DNA of 11,731 bases from Thalassiosira profunda (Eukaryota; Bacillariophyta; Thalassiosirophyceae; Thalassiosirales; Thalassiosiraceae). The notes beneath the pieces are model-generated. The model worked only from the letters and a program-made list of their open reading frames with translations, was not told the DNA's origin and ran no database searches. The stretch's first letter is position 1, and each line of letters begins with the position of its first letter. Below are positions 1 to 8,931 of the stretch, in pieces. The position numbers and the translations under genes were made by a program. The DNA is taken from contig JALLAP010000595.1 of assembly GCA_036939355.1 (NCBI GenBank), positions 1 to 11,731 on the forward strand, written 5' to 3'.

Positions 1-474
1 GCATGGCGCCGGCGGCGACGAACCCGGCCACGGCGGTGCTCGCGGCCGCGGGGCTATTGTACAAAGAAATAACGAAGATGAAAGAGAGCAAACGTCGTGA
101 GTGCACAAGGCGCGAGACGTGGGCATATCAGCAATTGTCAAGATACGGTCCGCGAGCGCCGACGCCCGGAGCGAACGACATGACCACACGTCACGCCAAA
201 CCCAAACGCACCTGCCGGAATCCAGCGTCTTCGCCCCCGTCACCGCCCCGCCCTCCAGGACCATGCTCATGCTCATCGACATGTGGTCGGCGTGGTCCTC
301 GTGGTCGTGGTCGTGCTCCTCCGCGAGGGCCCGGCCCCACACGCTCTCGACCTTGCCCCGGGCGGGGGCGTGGCTCTTGTGGACGGCGGACGCGGCGCGC
401 TTCCGCGCCGGGGCGGCGGCGGCGGGGGCGGCGAGGAGCGCGGCGGCGGCGAGGAGGGGGAGGAAGGACTTCAT
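1..474 (-). CDS. Secreted Asp/His- and Met-rich small protein, 5' part (partial)
   Basis: Seen: the ATG at 474-472 opens a signal peptide (MKSFLPLLAAAALLAAPAAAA), followed by a basic stretch and an R-A-L tripeptide. An acidic/His segment (EEHDHDHEDHADH, about residues 53-65) runs directly into MSMSMSM. Exon 1 is 474-212 and ends at CAG|GTGCGT. I place the acceptor at TAG (56-54), giving a 158-nt intron. Exon 2 then continues in phase from 53 as SPAASTAVAGFVAAGAM, a small-residue hydrophobic segment cut by the window edge, possibly a C-terminal membrane anchor. The phase match (2 nt + 1 nt) supports the splice. I do not recognise the family. His/Asp plus Met-x-Met clusters resemble the metal-binding ectodomains of copper transporters, so extracellular metal binding is possible but inferred. 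The start is the only one that yields a signal peptide. Confidence 0.6.
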   Translation of the reverse strand, partial: MKSFLPLLAAAALLAAPAAAAPARKRAASAVHKSHAPARGKVESVWGRALAEEHDHDHEDHADHMSMSMSMVLEGGAVTGAKTLDSGRCVWVWRDVWSCRSLRASALADRILTIADMPTSRALCTHDVCSLSSSLFLCTIAPRPRAPPWPGSSPPAPC

Positions 475-1236
475 CGTGGCTTCGACGACGGGTTGGGTGG
501 GGAAAGGAGGTGTTGGTGGAATTGTGAGGGGCAGTGAAGAGGTGCAGCGATGAAAAGCGTTCGTTGCCCAACTCTTCCGAGCAAAAGGCCAGCACACACA
601 AGCCCACCTCGGAAGCCATTATTGGTTGGAGTGCCCGCATTTTGGCACGATCGCAGGCGGCCGCGCTTCGGGGGGCGAAAACTTTTGGCGGAGAAATGCC
701 AATTGCCGTCCGAGGGCATAAGTGATTGTGTTCAAATCAGTTGTTGAACCGACATCCATTTCACATGGGAATCCATACAACTACCGTGGTACCCTCGTGT
801 CAAGACGACCCGCGCACGCCCTACATACATTCATCTGATCTTCGCCGCCACGATGGGGCTGGCGGCTGCTTGTGCTCTTCTTCTCTCGCGGCGCCGAGGG
901 GGGCGGGGAGTCGAGGGGCGCGCTGGAGTGCCGCCGCCTCTTACGCGTCGCGCACCGCCGCAACGCAGGTCGTGCAGGTCCACGAGCGCAGGATGGCCGG
1001 CCGTTGGATCGCCTCGCGCACAACCTCCTAGGCAGAAGCATGCTTGGGTCTCTGGAGTGAAGCGAAGGCCCCGTACCATAAGCTCTCTCGGGCGACGAAT
1101 CGCGCACGATGGATCCGCCGCGCTCACTTACAAACGAGGATGATTCATCTTGCGGCTCGTCCCTCTCGAGAATGGCTGAGCAAATCGCTCGACCGGTTCG
1201 CTGCGGATCGCGGGGACGGAAACGCAGTGCCGCAAG
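475..1236. other. Intergenic region without a supported gene
   Basis: About 760 bases between the start of the minus-strand secreted-protein gene and the decayed EEP gene. Open frames here are short and overlap on both strands. The most tempting is an ATG at 853 with a hydrophobic start (MGLAAACALLLS), which turns into an Arg/Pro/Gly run with no support. The first part, next to 474, is C/A-rich when read on the minus strand and is probably the 5' UTR and promoter of that gene. No tRNA, repeat or terminator was recognised. Confidence 0.4.
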
Positions 1237-2320
1237 AGAAAGATCATTTGCTGTGAAGAGGCAGACAATAGCACGGTCCCGGTCACGACAGCAACGTGGA
1301 GCATCTGGTTCTCCTGACACCAGTCAGACAGGCCGTCTGGCAGTCTCTCCTGCACCGACCGGACGAGTTTTGCTTCCAGGAAGTTACCGCCAAGGTGTAC
1401 AGCTGCATGCTCATTGTCGATATCTACGCCAGAGGTACGAGCCGACGGAGAGGAGTCTCCCTCACGGATACGACGTTGCAACTTGGATCAAGAAGGAGGC
1501 GGCCGGGGTTCGATCGTCTCGGTGGAATTGCAGGACTATTCCGCTGGAGAGCATCTACGGCCGCAGTGGGCTCTACGTCGATTTGGAGATCGCAACGCAC
1601 TCAAATGACCAAGGGGCGAGAGGGTATCAAAGTGAGTATTGTTACCACCCACCTGGAAATGGGAGGGAAATGGCTTCCACGAGGGAAAGACATTTGAACA
1701 GTCTTCTCTTTCATCCGGAACGAGCAGTGGGGTGCGGGCAAAAGCCAGACAGAGAAACGCGACGAAAACCGAGACAATGGCATCGACGCATCGATACCCG
1801 CCATGGACTTCAACTTGGACCCCTCCTTTCCGGAAAATGCACTGGTGGAATCCAACGGGATCGACGTGTGGAAGGTCCTCTCCGTCCGAACGACGATGGA
1901 TTCACGGAGGACACGTCCAAGAATGAAATGAGGCGAGCACAAGCTTGCCCGATATGGTAGGGTGTTGCTGGTACCGCAATGTGCTGCTCAGACATATATG
2001 AAAGCCCGGCCGTAAGCATTGATCTCCTCGGTGCCGAGCCGTTCGACGAAGATGGAGAGCTGTGGGTCATATCATCGTAACTTGACAAAAAAGTGACATG
2101 CTAGGTTACTTGCTTGCTCTGGTCAGCAAAAGCGGTGGCCGTTGGTCGGCGAGGCGGGTACAAAACCCTGGCCGCGTTCCTAAGGCTAGGCCTCGTATTG
2201 CGGTCCATGCTCCAAATAACGTTGATACTCCGCAACTTGGGCTAGTTCCAAGTTGGTTGGGTACGCGGAGAGCTGTGGGTGTCAGATCACTTTGGCCTCC
2301 TTGTGGTTCGTATTGGATTA
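1237..2320 (+). pseudogene. Decayed EEP-superfamily phosphodiesterase gene, TDP2-like
   Basis: All EEP motifs are visible in order but in different frames. TATWSIWFS is at about 1288-1314 (the usual Asn codon is AGC, Ser, at 1300-1302). RPDEFCFQEVT lies at about 1356-1388 with the metal-binding Glu at 1380-1382. IYGRSGLYVDLEIA is near 1551-1592. SIVTTHLE is at about 1635-1658 with its His at 1650-1652. AMDFNLDPS is near 1800-1826. DVWKVL and then GFTEDTSKNEM follow, with ARYGRVLLVP near 1948-1977. SIDLLGAEPFDEDGELWV runs to about 2067, and SDHFGLLV is at 2282-2305. Intact relatives such as TDP2 hydrolyse phosphodiester bonds, for example tyrosyl-DNA links. Reading through needs at least six frame changes, a TGA at 1695-1697 lies in frame, and an insertion separates ELWV from SDH. 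The order of the C-terminal motifs fits TDP2 better than neutral sphingomyelinase. I infer a dead copy; the functional gene should lie elsewhere. The exact ends are uncertain. Confidence 0.7.
2068..2280. mobile_element. Insertion of about 213 bp in the EEP pseudogene, flanked by a 14-bp direct repeat
   Basis: The sequence GGAGAGCTGTGGGT occurs at 2054-2067 and exactly again at 2267-2280. Joining the first copy to the base after the second restores the reading EDGELWV-SDHFGLLV, so the DNA between is an insertion with a target-site-like duplication. No canonical GT-AG intron can remove it while keeping the frame. The insert has no convincing ORF or terminal inverted repeats. Near its right end is a hairpin, CAACTTGG-7 nt-CCAAGTTG (2233-2255). 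A 14-bp duplication is in the range made by non-LTR retroelements or SINEs, but I see no tRNA-like A/B box or poly-A tail, so the class is unknown. Confidence 0.6.
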
Positions 2321-3031
2321 AGCGAAATGGTTGATGTGGAGTCTTATCGTGTCGAGAAAGAACCACCGGCTGAGTTCAGATGGTTTACAAAACCTACCCT
2401 TCGCGGAAGAGCTTTTGGAAGAGTGCATCTTATGAGACGGTTTGCTCCTTCTCTACCTACCTATGTAGCTTTCACGCGCTGCGGGCCCGAGTCAAGTTGA
2501 CAGACGCAACTTTAGGTGAGAAAGAATGATTTGTTACGGCACTCACAGAGACGATGTAGGTAGGAATCGATTGTATTAGCTCCCTTGATGTCTCGCAAGT
2601 CACAGATCCAGATCCCCTCTTCTCGGCTTCGGGTTCATTCTTTCTGTCTCCAATCAAGCTCGATGAGAACCCTTCGATCGAACCGAGGCGAACAAGGAAA
2701 CAACCTCTTTGCAAAAGGCCTCCTCTCACACCGCGGGATACGCTCTCATAAACAATCGAAACGAAGAGCCGAATCGAGCAACCGATACGAAGAGCCGAGC
2801 GATCAAGCACAGACCGCACCGAGCGAGCGAAAGGAACGAAGGAATTGCTAGCCGGCATCGACGAATCAGGCCGACCGCACGATCCCGCTGTAAGTAAGAA
2901 GCTGCCGGCCGCATCGAAAGAGAACACCGTATTTTGTCCCCTCTCACTAGCTGAGATACACACACGCATTTCATTCAATCCCCTCCTCTCCTCGCATCGT
3001 AGAACACAGCAATTGCAGTTGCATCGCATTG
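2321..3031. other. Upstream region of the amine oxidase-like gene, no gene seen
   Basis: No supported coding region. The open frames on both strands (for example a 185-residue minus frame ending at 2472) read as Ser/Arg-rich shadow. The frame after the EEP motif SDHFGLLV stays open to about 2500 but does not match anything I know. The stretch 2690-2860 is rich in CGA/GAG triplets; the 12-mer ACGAAGAGCCGA occurs at 2761-2772 and 2787-2798. The part near 2940-3030 (CCCCTCCTCTCC) is pyrimidine-rich and probably lies in or just before the 5' UTR of the next gene. Confidence 0.4.
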
Positions 3032-3133
3032 GTAAGTACGAGCTAGCTCAACGTATCACGCCCCTCGTTTGCTCTCCGCGTCGACTCAAACGATCGGTGT
3101 TCTCATTTCTCCTCTTCGTCGAATGTGCATTAG
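3032..3133 (+). other. Probable 5'-UTR intron of the amine oxidase-like gene
   Basis: A perfect donor GTAAGT begins at 3032, and a pyrimidine-rich tract (TTCTCATTTCTCCTCTTCG) precedes a CATTAG acceptor ending at 3133. This would leave a 20-nt leader before the ATG at 3154. The 102-nt length fits the other introns here. A second donor-like GTAAGTAAG lies at about 2890. No coding frame tests either one, so they rest on splice signals alone. Confidence 0.35.
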
Positions 3134-3153
3134 ATACGCACATCTCCCATCGA

Positions 3154-5508
3154 ATGAAGATCCTCAAGGCGCTGTTCGCCGCCGAGCTGCTCCTGGCCGC
3201 CGGAGCGGGCGCCAGTCGCGCCGGCCCCGACGGCAGGACGTACCTCAAGGGCGGCCAGGGTCGATTCTGGCCCCGGGGGAACGGGCCGAACCTCCGTCGA
3301 CTCAAGAATGGAGGAGGAAACAACGGCGGAGGAAACGGGCCGGGGCAGGGGAATCTCGAACGGGTGGATTCGTGCCCTGACAGTGATGGTGAATGGGACT
3401 TCTGCGACGAAACCACTAATGTCGACATCACGATTATCGGGGCCGGAGCGACAACCTTGGGAGCGGCGCGCTTCATCGAGCGATACAACGAGATGAACTT
3501 GGGCGCTCCGGTCTCGTACCGGATTCTCGAGGCGGAACAGGCCTCTGGGCCACCGGGCGAAGAGGCACCTAATCTGGGGCGCAGCATTGCGTCGTACTTC
3601 ATCCACGGCGCGGAAGGGAGTGAGCAGCTCACTTCTATTTGTTCGTCTTTGTTCGAGCTAATCTCTTACGAATCGCTTTTGCAAAGACCCCATTTACGAG
3701 CTCAAGTACCTCCAGGAACAGGTCCGCGGCGACAGGCCCAAGATAAGCGAGGCGACTGTGAAGTGGAACGATGTCAAGGAGATCACGTGCGAGGGAGAGT
3801 ACGGCTTCATGGATCATACCAATTGTAATGAACCCAGCGGACCCACGGGCCACCAAGAGTTCAGCGAGATTAAAGAATGTGTACGCGAAGACGACAAGAT
3901 CGAAAGCCTGAAGCTGAACGTAGCCCTCAACCAGTGTTACGAGGAAGTACGCGGCCCCGGACTCATCGCGGACCCCTTAACCTCCGATTATTGGTTGGAT
4001 TACGGAGACAAGAACCGCATTTGGCAGACTTGGGACTACGAGTACGCCGAAGATCCTCGAAGCACGGCCGATTTCAGCTTCGATCCAGCCTTCACATGCA
4101 CTGGCCAGGAGAAGGACATCTACCTCCAAGAGGGTTCCAAACCAATCCTTCTGAGGGAATACCGATACTACGGCATTGATCGCTGCGCGTGCACTGGTGC
4201 GAACGTGACGAGCATCTCATTCTTGGACCCTGACACCACCCCTGCCAGCGAGTGCAGCAGCGACGGCTATTGCATTGAAGTTGATGCTGTATTGAATGGC
4301 GCTTCAGAATCATTCTACACCAAGCAAGTCATCCTCACCCCAAGCGTCGGCGTCCTCGCTCGCGAAGTAATCGACATCGAAGGCTTCGACGTCGGCCCCA
4401 CCCCGACCAAGCTCCAATCGATGATGAGGGTGTTCTTCGATCCAGACAAAGATATGACACGACGAGTTGGCCCTGATGCCCCCGATGGCCCGTACACCGG
4501 CCAAGAGTACAATCCCCTGTACTATGTCATCGCCTTTCAGTTCCCAACTGCGAAGGCCAACGTGTGGAACGATGACTACGCTCTGTGAGTTGGACTCCGC
4601 ATTCATTGTTCACTCGTGCGCAGTCTAACCAATACCTGCTTTTCAGAATCAATGTCGACTTCAAGGACATCGACCTTAATACTGGGGCCGACAACTCTCC
4701 CCGCGGCAAGTGCCGCTGGTGGGAAGTGTGGAACAACAAGTGGGATGACTGGCATGTCGCAGAGAACAACATGATCGCTTGCGTGCTGACGACCGAAGAC
4801 ATCGAAGGCCTCGAAGCAGAGGTCGGCAATGACAAATCTCCACCTGAGCCAGACTACTCGATCCCCACGTACAAGAAGAGCGACTCTTCCACGTACCCCA
4901 CAGAGCTGAATAAAGCCATCACCGACCTCTTCAGGAACTCGATCGGAATTGCCTACAACATCGACGTTCCAGTTGGCGATGCATATGATTGCACCAGGTG
5001 TGGGTCACCCAACCCTTCTGATCCCGACGAAAAATGCGTATTCGGGGATGACAGTTTCAACCCTAATGCCCCCGCTCCGGCCTTCCTTGATGACCCGGTA
5101 AACGAATACGTTTGCCGCTACCGCGTCTTCCCCAGCAAGGAGAATCCACTGTGGTATGGTAGCTGGGAGAACGTCAACAACATCGACGCGTACACGGACC
5201 GAGACGACCGGTCGACCCCAGGCGACGATTACAAGGCCTTTACCGATCCCATCAATCACCCCAGCGATGGCCTTGGAACAACCGGGGCCATTCACATGGC
5301 CGGGGCCGCGACGTGCTTCAATTACTGGGGATTCCTCCAGGGCTCCTATTACTCCGGGATCGGCGGTGCGTATGCATCTCTAGAGAATCTTGGAAAGGAC
5401 CCGGACCCGGACACGTTCCCAGACGACGAAAAGCTCGATTCGAACTATTGCTCAGGCGCGGTGCCCTTTTCCATCGGCAATCCAAGGGCCGGGTGCAACG
5501 GCTGGTAA
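3154..5508 (+). CDS. Secreted flavin amine oxidase-like protein (polyamine oxidase fold)
   Basis: Three exons, 3154-3619, 3687-4584 and 4647-5508, encode 741 residues. The introns are 67 nt (GTGAGC...CAAAG) and 62 nt (GTGAGT...TTTCAG), both phase-consistent. Residues 1-20 form a signal peptide, followed by an RRL motif (48-50) and a Gly/Asn linker (52-66). The dinucleotide-binding start is VDITIIGAGATTLGAARFIE (about 90-109), with acidic ILEAE at 124-128. The segment FIHGAEGNPIYEL (149-161) matches the IHG..GNP motif of spermine/polyamine oxidases. VILTPSVGVL (about 370-379) matches their conserved VxxTxxxGVL. The C-terminal FAD segment is near 665-695 (IHMAGAATC...GFLQGSYYSG). The family oxidises amines with FAD and releases H2O2. 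Oddities: Thr replaces the third Gly of GxGxxG, the usual Arg/GG after the acidic residue is missing, AGE is AGA, and several Cys-rich inserts make it longer than the roughly 500 residues usual for the family. Activity is therefore uncertain. The protein is probably extracellular or in the wall. Confidence 0.82.
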
Positions 5509-6109
5509 GGAGGCGGCATTGAGAGATCCCGGTCCGCGCGGCCGGCAAGGAGTCAGAACAGTAGAGAGAAGACCCAAGCGACCCCCAAGTTGATCCTGTT
5601 TGCCTAGGTAGCGAGAGAGGGCAAGCCCTCCAACTGAATTTCCCGCTGGGTCCATAATTGACGGTGTCGAAAGACACTGGGTAGGTAGCGAGAAGAGAAG
5701 AACATCAAGAGACTCCTTTTAGCGACGATAGATGTAATCCAATAAGCACTCGAGAAGTGCAATCAGATCTCTCACCTTTTCGAACGATAATCGATGTTCC
5801 GGAGGTTTCTTCGTGGAGGCATTCCTCCGTGGTGCACGCCGCTTGCTTCCGACGCCCAACGGTCCAAACAAACAAGATGCATCGTTTCCCCCTCGGACTC
5901 GGAAGCAATGAACACCGATCTATTCCGTCAACTGGACACCGCACCGGCTCGTTTCCGCGAATCGTACAAGCTGACCTGGTGCACCTTTGCCGTTGTCCCT
6001 TGTCAATTTGGCCCGACAGCTCGGATCCGATACGAGAGAAACGGAGGGGACTCGCTCCCCCGGGCACAACTCGTGGACGCCTCGTGGACGCCTGTCGTAT
6101 GTAGGCGGC

Positions 6110-6395
6110 GGCTGCCGAGCGAGCGGACTGCCACCCAAGTCGATCAGCGCATCGGTTCGTTCAGATACGCGCGCCCAAACGCTGGAGCAGAGACGCAGCT
6201 TTGGGGGTTGGACGATTGCAATCCCTTCCACTATCCACACCTGGAGCGAGCTGTCTGTGCCGCGAACGATCGCCCGTCGTAGGCTGCCGAGATAGACTGC
6301 CACCCACGGCGATCGGCGCACGGCTCGTTCAGATACGCGCACCCAAACGTTGGAGCAAAGACGCAGTTTTGGTGTCGACGACGATTGCAATCCCT
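6110..6395. repeat. Diverged direct duplication, two copies of about 115 bp
   Basis: Copy A at 6110-6226 and copy B at 6282-6395 both run from GGCTGCCGAG to GATTGCAATCCCT. They share blocks such as GACTGCCACCCA, GTTCAGATACGCGC, CCAAACG and GACGCAG in the same order, with substitutions and small indels. The 55-bp spacer is unique. No ORF, hairpin or promoter role is evident. This looks like an old local segmental duplication in non-coding DNA. Confidence 0.75.
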
Positions 6396-7155
6396 CCCCC
6401 GCTACCCCCGCCCGCAACGTCGCAGCCGCAAAGATCGATCCGAGGGGATCCGCCCGGGCTCTCACATTTGCAACATCGCACATCTCCTGAGAGGTTGCGG
6501 GACGCCTTCCTTCAGCGGACCCCTGCGTCCCGCCCCTCCCCCAGCCCCCTTTCGCACTGGGAGCATATCAAATGGAAGATTCCTCCTCCCCGGTCGGCTT
6601 GAGATCGCTTCCAACTCGGCCAACTCGATTGCAAAGCCTGACCTGACCCATCGGCTGCACTGCTAAGCTCCGACGACGCTCTTGCCGGAGGGAGCGCGCT
6701 GAGAAAGCCCACGACCATCGATGGCTCGACGTGCGGCATCTCCCGTGGTTCCGGCAGCAAATGCGGCACGCCTACGTTCCCCGAGGGATGATGCATCGAG
6801 GAGGACGGTGCACCTCTGGAGGATGCACATGCACCGACGGACGACGCACCTGCGCCGATGGACGACAACGTGCACAGCGCATTATTATCAATTGGCCGCC
6901 TTGCCATCGATCGAGGAGCATCCCTCCAGCGGCCGTTCGCAAGCTCTGCGTCGCCCTGGCCAAGCACAGCGTTTGTCGGCATGCTGCACTTCGTCGGTGC
7001 ACCTCCCGTGCATAGGTAGTGGTTGGTTGGTGCACGATTTCGTTCCCTCGTACCCTGACACTCGTCCATGCATACCGTTGCCCATCACACGCACCCTGAG
7101 CTCTTGGATGGCATGGATCGGCGGATCCAGCGGCTGTTGTGGGAGGAGGTGCAGG

Positions 7156-7342
7156 GTCAAGAGTCAAGAGTTCAAAGGGAGCGTCCCGCGTCCCCGCGTC
7201 GGTGTTGAGGCTTTTTTGCTCCAAGCTCCAAGCAAAGTCACAAGTTGCAAAGCAAAGGGCAACGCAACGCAAGAGGCTTGACTACGATACTCCGGACTCC
7301 GGAGTGGATTTGGGCTAGAGCCAGAGCTGGGATGGGATGGGA
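7156..7342. repeat. Cluster of very short tandem duplications
   Basis: Successive perfect 5-8 bp tandem copies: GTCAAGA x2 (7156-7169), GCGTCCC(C) x2 plus a partial third (7181-7200), GCTCCAA x2 (7218-7231), GCAAA x2 (7247-7256), AACGC x2 (7261-7270), ACTCCGG x2 (7289-7302) and TGGGA x3 (7328-7342). The DNA between them is ordinary. This resembles a slippage-prone non-coding segment. Confidence 0.7.
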
Positions 7343-7495
7343 AGACCACCGACAGACTCCTCCAGCGTTTTGATAAGTACGATAGTGTACGTAGATGCAT
7401 TCTATTGCATTTTATGACAAGTCGGCCCGCCGGCCTTCCGATCTTTGCAGAGAGGAGCCTCCTCGCGCCCACCACCGCACTCCACCACACCCGCC

Positions 7496-8931
7496 TCACG
7501 GCCGCACCTCAGCCTGGGCCTCGTCGCTGCACATCCTCAACGCCATCCGCCGCGCCTGGTCGATGTTCGCCGGGAGGACCCTCCGGCACGCCTTCGCCTC
7601 CGGCAAAGCAAACGTGAAGTAAAAGTGATTGCTCACGCACGCCTTTTTCCGCTCCGGGCACGTCACCCAGCATTCCACCTCCACGCTGACGAGGGGCAGG
7701 CCGGCGTGCGCTTCCACGTAGTTGCCCAAATTGCCCCCGTCGGGCTGCGTGTAGAGCACGCGGCTCTTGAAGACGAGCAAATCGCCCACGTCCACGGCTT
7801 GTCGAAACTGATGTCGTCGACCTCGAGGAAGCAGGGACGATCTCCTCCGAAAAGATAGCACGTCGCAAACGCCAGCTCGAACGCCCGCCGCATGAGGAAG
7901 CCGCCGAAGATGCGATCGTGCAAGTTCCGCGCCTGGGGCTGGGCGACCATGGCGTTCGATTGGGCCGTCTCGTCCATGAGGATGGCGTTCGGGTCGGCGA
8001 GCGACGGCATGCGGAGGAGGGGACCGGCCTCCTCGAGGAGCGTGGCGGCGCGGGCGTCGATTTGGAGGGATTTTTCCGACAGCGGCCGCCCCAGCTGCAG
8101 TTTGCTCTGGCGGGCGGCCTTCTTGGCCGCCGCCTTGACCGCCCCGAGCTCGAAGTGGACGCGCTCCTCGTCCGTCTCGGGGAGCAGCGGGCTGATGCGT
8201 ATGGCCTTCTTGGTTTCCGGATGCAGCGTCACGAACGTAAAATACGCCTCGAGCCACTCCGGCCCGTTCCCATCCTCGCTGTCCGTAATGCGCATCCGAA
8301 TCTCCATCGAGCTTGCTCCGACCCACGTCACTTTTCCGGACAAGTACTGGTCGGCGCCAATGTCCGGGCGCTTCCGGACGCGGATCCGATCGACGCCCGC
8401 CGTGACGATGAGGGGATTGCCCTCGACATGGTTGAAGGCGATATTCCCCGCCAATGCGTCGAGGTCCTCGAGGATCTTCCCGAAGCGCATCTCCCCGTAC
8501 GGATTTCTGTACGTCTCCAGCAAATGCCTATCAGTTGAGAAGGGGTACTCGATTCCCACCTCCGATTCCTTTGGGCGCTTCCCCTCCTTAGCGGGCGGGC
8601 GGTACTCGCTCGATTTCGCCTCGGACAGCACCTCCGCCGCGGCCAGGGACACGTCGCTGTACTCCCCGTCGCCCATCGTCAGCTCGCCCATCACCCGGCG
8701 CTTCGCCTCGTCGCGCGTCCGCCACAGTTTTTGCACTATTGGCGATTTGTTGAGCGTTTGGACGGGCGGGGCGTCGTTTGTTGTCCCATGATTATCTCCC
8801 TTTTCGTTGCGGTTGTTGGGTGCACATTGGGGAGCGGCGCAGTGGAAGCATCGTTGACGCGGACGTCGCGGGACGGCGGCGGGTATTGAGGCGGCTCGTC
8901 TCGCGAGCGTCGACCGGGATGTGGCCCACAT
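7496..8931 (-). CDS. ACOT9: Mitochondrial acyl-CoA thioesterase, ACOT9 type, with one apparent 1-nt frameshift
   Basis: Hydrolyses acyl-CoA esters to free acid and CoA, probably in the mitochondrion. The ATG at 8931-8929 starts a basic, acid-free presequence (MWATSRSTLARRAASIPAAV). The first hot-dog domain spans about residues 140-245 (MRFGKILEDLDALAGNIAF, then VTWVGASSMEIRMRI and EAYFTFV). The second starts at about 335 with NLHDRIFGGFLMRRAFELAFATCYLFGG and VDDISFDKP (to residue 379), the pattern of the ACOT9/10 family. After CCG (7797-7795) the frame fails. Assuming one missing base, the next frame gives VDVGDLLVFKSRV, then VEVECWVT and the stop at 7498-7496, about 478 residues in all against about 440 for animal ACOT9. 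No intron explains the shift. A sequencing deletion is more likely than decay, since both sides are fully conserved. An in-frame upstream ATG (8997) exists but would spoil the presequence. Confidence 0.85.

Larger units (their letters stand above)
5509..7495. other. Long intergenic stretch without a supported gene
   Basis: About 2 kb between two convergent genes. The first part is presumably the 3' UTR of the amine oxidase-like gene; the 12-mer TAGGTAGCGAGA occurs at 5605-5616 and 5682-5693. An 11-bp tandem pair TCGTGGACGCC lies at 6071-6092. The larger repeats and the microduplication cluster are listed separately. The open frames here (the longest is minus strand 5920-6483) are not convincing: composition is uneven, and the repeat runs through the frame. 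From 6740 to 7070 the DNA is rich in TGCAC and GACGACG words, with no recognised gene, tRNA or element. Confidence 0.45.

Noticed and set aside
853..1143. ORF with a signal-peptide-like start (MGLAAACALLLS)
   Set aside because: The hydrophobic part is short and followed by an Arg/Gly/Pro run; no splice site or family match supports it.
1128..1481. A minus-strand ORF with protein-like composition
   Set aside because: It is the antisense of the EEP motifs TWSIWF and FQEVT; third-position GC and motif matches favour the plus strand.
1631..1701. A GT-AG intron (AA|GTGAGT...GAACAG) joining two coding-like frames in phase
   Set aside because: The stretch it would remove encodes the conserved EEP motif SIVTTHLE, including the His. 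It is better read as exon with frameshifts around it.
1109..1960. A 283-codon plus-strand ORF
   Set aside because: It stays open by chance across the decayed EEP gene; the conserved motifs jump in and out of this frame, and its first third has no family resemblance.
2068..2266. tRNA-derived SINE
   Set aside because: No convincing A box plus B box and no terminal A-run; only the duplication of flanking bases supports mobility, so the class was left open.
2472..3029. 185-codon minus-strand ORF
   Set aside because: Ser/Arg/Cys-rich, no domain, and antisense to the probable promoter and 5' UTR of the amine oxidase-like gene.
5920..6483. 187-codon minus-strand ORF containing an internal repeat
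   Set aside because: The repeat is a DNA duplication with indels; the protein has no recognisable domain, and codon use is unlike the real genes nearby.
7892..8791. 299-codon plus-strand ORF
   Set aside because: Shadow of the GC-rich thioesterase gene on the opposite strand.
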